A stretch of 7,221 nucleotides of DNA from CAZTZL01 sp964617625 (lineage in GTDB: Bacteria; Zhuqueibacterota; QNDG01; DSAB01). Below the pieces are notes generated by a model. It was not told the origin of the DNA, searched no databases, and was given only the letters and a program-made list of their open reading frames with translations. Below are positions 5,660 to 7,221 of this stretch, piece by piece (the stretch's first letter is position 1; each line of letters starts with the position of its first letter). The stretch lies in assembly GCA_964617625.1 (NCBI GenBank), contig CAZTZL010000117.1:1-7221 (forward strand), given 5' to 3'. Both the position numbers and the translations under genes were made by a program.

Positions 5660-6859
5660 ATGAACATTCTTGGTTATTTGGCTTTAGCGGCTGCGGTATC
5701 CCTGGCTATCAAATGGTTGACACACCGTATCGGGATGCCGATAGTGACAGGTTACGTTCTGGTTGGAATCTTTCTGGGTATTTCACTCATCGGTGTTTTC
5801 CATGCCGAAATTCTGGACCGGATGGATATCATTAATGATTTTGCTTTGGGAATCATCGGGTTCACTATCGGTGCCGAGTTGCGCCGGGAGGTATTCCAGA
5901 AACTCGGGAAATCCATTCTCGTCATTGCTTTACTGGAATCTGCGCTGACGTTTGTCGTTGTTTCAGTCTCGATATCCGTTCTTATGCCTTCAAAAATATA
6001 TCTGGCTTTTATACTTGGCGCGGTTGCTTCGGCCACAGCGCCTGCGGCGACAGTGCATGTGATACAGCAGTACAAGGCCAAGGGCCCTTTGACATCCACT
6101 ATCCTGGCTGTGGTAGGGATCGATGATGCTTTCGCTCTGATGATCTATGTATTTGTATCGGCCGTGGTAAAAGGAATGTTGAAGAGCCAGAATGTGCCAT
6201 TGTTTCACACACTGATGATGCCTGCTTTAGAAATCTGTTTGTCAATTATTGTCGGCACTGCAGTCGGAATTGCATTCGTGTATATTTTCCGAAAGATCCG
6301 ATATTCAGATGATCTTCTGCTGGGAACTGCGGCTGCGCTGTTGGCGCTGATGGCCGTATCCCGGACGTATAATCTCTCGGGACTATTGGCTGCCATGGCA
6401 TTTGGTACTGTGGTGTCCAATTTGAATGTTAATCTTATCCGCAGGTCCGCAAAAGTTTTGGAGAATGTGTCTCCTCTGATATTTGCTTTCTTTTTTATCT
6501 TTGCAGGAGCGCACCTGGATGTGGGGCTTTTTCCTGTTATTGGTCTGACTGGACTGGTTTATTTGCTGTCGCGCATGACCGGGAAAATTGCAGGTGCCAG
6601 TTTGGGAGCTCTTATAGGGAAAGCGCTTCCGCAAGTCCGGAAGTATATTGGATTTTCGCTTATCCCTCAAGTCGGTGTGGCTCTGGCTCTGGCTATTATG
6701 GTTCAACACGAATTTGCGGGAGGAGAATACGGCGAGACGGGTGAAAGAATTGCCGTTGTTGTCATTAATGTGCTTTTGTTTACCACAGTGATTACGGAAA
6801 TTGTTGGGCCGCTTTTAACAAAGTGGGCGCTTTCAAAAGCAAAAGAAAGACAGGCCTAA
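5660..6859 (+). CDS. CPA2-family Na+(K+)/H+ antiporter
   Basis: Integral membrane antiporter of 399 residues with about 12-13 hydrophobic segments and no C-terminal TrkA-N (RCK) domain, unlike KefB/KefC. The unwound-helix region is seen in ASATAPAATVHV (124-134), followed by the ion-binding pair D155-D156 in GIDDAFAL. K309 in RMTGKIAG sits where electrogenic NapA-like antiporters have their TM10 lysine. The DD pair plus this lysine suggest electrogenic exchange of a cation for protons, by analogy with NapA; which cation (Na+, K+ or Li+) cannot be told. ATG 5660 follows a GGGGA site. The gene lies between the EIIA gene and a PII-like gene 21 bp downstream, which are likely regulators given that the transporter lacks its own cytoplasmic sensor domain. 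Confidence 0.92.
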   Translation: MNILGYLALAAAVSLAIKWLTHRIGMPIVTGYVLVGIFLGISLIGVFHAEILDRMDIINDFALGIIGFTIGAELRREVFQKLGKSILVIALLESALTFVVVSVSISVLMPSKIYLAFILGAVASATAPAATVHVIQQYKAKGPLTSTILAVVGIDDAFALMIYVFVSAVVKGMLKSQNVPLFHTLMMPALEICLSIIVGTAVGIAFVYIFRKIRYSDDLLLGTAAALLALMAVSRTYNLSGLLAAMAFGTVVSNLNVNLIRRSAKVLENVSPLIFAFFFIFAGAHLDVGLFPVIGLTGLVYLLSRMTGKIAGASLGALIGKALPQVRKYIGFSLIPQVGVALALAIMVQHEFAGGEYGETGERIAVVVINVLLFTTVITEIVGPLLTKWALSKAKERQA

Positions 6860-6880
6860 TACAATGGATGGAGGATAAAC

Positions 6881-7221
6881 ATGTATTTTCTTATTATACA
6901 GCTTTTCAAAACCGAGTATAAAGAGGACGTACTCCTTGCTATGACGACATGCGGTATTTCGAAGGGCAATATGTTTGAAGGGCAGAATATAGATAATATA
7001 CTAGAACAGGATGTGCCCATATTTGCAGGCCTGATCAATCCCGAGAGCGAGAGGGCGAGGCAGACGATCATGATCACCGCCGTATTGGATAAAAAGGACC
7101 GGATGCAAATGCTGATGCAGCTTTTGGAAGAGGCAGGCATCGAAATCGCATCGGGAGAGATTTTAAAAACGATTTTGCTTCCGGTGGAGATGACGATGGA
7201 TGGTGCGACGTCGTGGGATCG
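6881..7221 (+). CDS. Divergent PII-like (GlnB/CutA-fold) protein, 3' end cut by window
   Basis: I found this frame by translating past the antiporter stop; it is open to the window end (113 complete codons). The ATG at 6881 has a strong GGAGG site 6 bp before it, and only 21 bp separate it from the antiporter stop. The pattern is ferredoxin-like: strand YFLIIQLF (2-9), helix EDVLLAMTTCGI, strand, then from about 60 strand RQTIMITAVLD, helix MQMLMQLLEEAGI and strand ASGEILKTILLPVE. This resembles the beta-alpha-beta layout of PII signal proteins, though the T-loop region is short and the GlnB uridylylation tyrosine motif is absent. It therefore fits the nitrogen-unrelated PII-like group better than GlnB itself. 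CutA is the main alternative. The gene is real, but the family is a moderate-confidence call. Confidence 0.65.
   Translation, partial: MYFLIIQLFKTEYKEDVLLAMTTCGISKGNMFEGQNIDNILEQDVPIFAGLINPESERARQTIMITAVLDKKDRMQMLMQLLEEAGIEIASGEILKTILLPVEMTMDGATSWD

Noticed and set aside
6856..7140. A 94-codon minus-strand frame opposite the PII-like gene
   Set aside because: The plus-strand frame has a strong GGAGG site, operon spacing and a coherent fold pattern; this frame has none.

Overview
The window shows a compact bacterial gene cluster of about 7.2 kb holding ten protein genes, two of them cut by the window ends. There are no RNA genes, insertion sequences or CRISPR arrays that I can see. Shine-Dalgarno sites are strong (GGAGG types), one start is TTG and one is GTG, and intergenic DNA is AT-rich against moderately GC-balanced genes. 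A thioredoxin with a lipoprotein signal and a CcdA-type electron carrier fit a bacterium with an envelope redox system, probably diderm. I cannot assign a phylum from the sequence.

Region 1 (about 3093 down to 1, minus strand) is an ArsR-controlled operon. Its order is ArsR-family repressor, a large CSC-motif permease of the ArsP/YraQ (UPF0718) type, a 77-residue cytoplasmic thioredoxin-like CxxC protein, a membrane-anchored thioredoxin lipoprotein, and a CcdA-like thiol:disulfide electron carrier that runs off the left edge. The genes are tightly spaced, the last two overlapping. They read as an efflux permease plus a chain able to move reducing electrons from cytoplasm to envelope. An 18-bp imperfect palindrome overlaps the -10 element of the arsR promoter. 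A second copy, exactly 400 bp downstream between arsR and the permease gene, overlaps a perfect TATAAT in the same register, suggesting two repressor-controlled promoters.

Region 2 (5022 down to 3141, minus strand) is a two-gene DrrAB-like ABC exporter operon: an ATPase, then an ABC-2 membrane subunit. It lies directly upstream of arsR with no visible terminator between.

Region 3 (5195 to the right edge, plus strand) is divergent from the ABC operon. It encodes a stand-alone PTS EIIA (PtsN-like) protein, a CPA2-type cation:proton antiporter with an Asp-Asp motif, and the N-terminal 113 residues of what looks like a divergent PII/CutA-fold protein. Spacing of 15 and 21 bp implies one operon. 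The attractive idea is an ion antiporter with two regulatory inputs, one from phosphotransfer and one from a PII-like ligand sensor. The antiporter and EIIA calls are firm, but the PII-like call and the regulatory model are inference.
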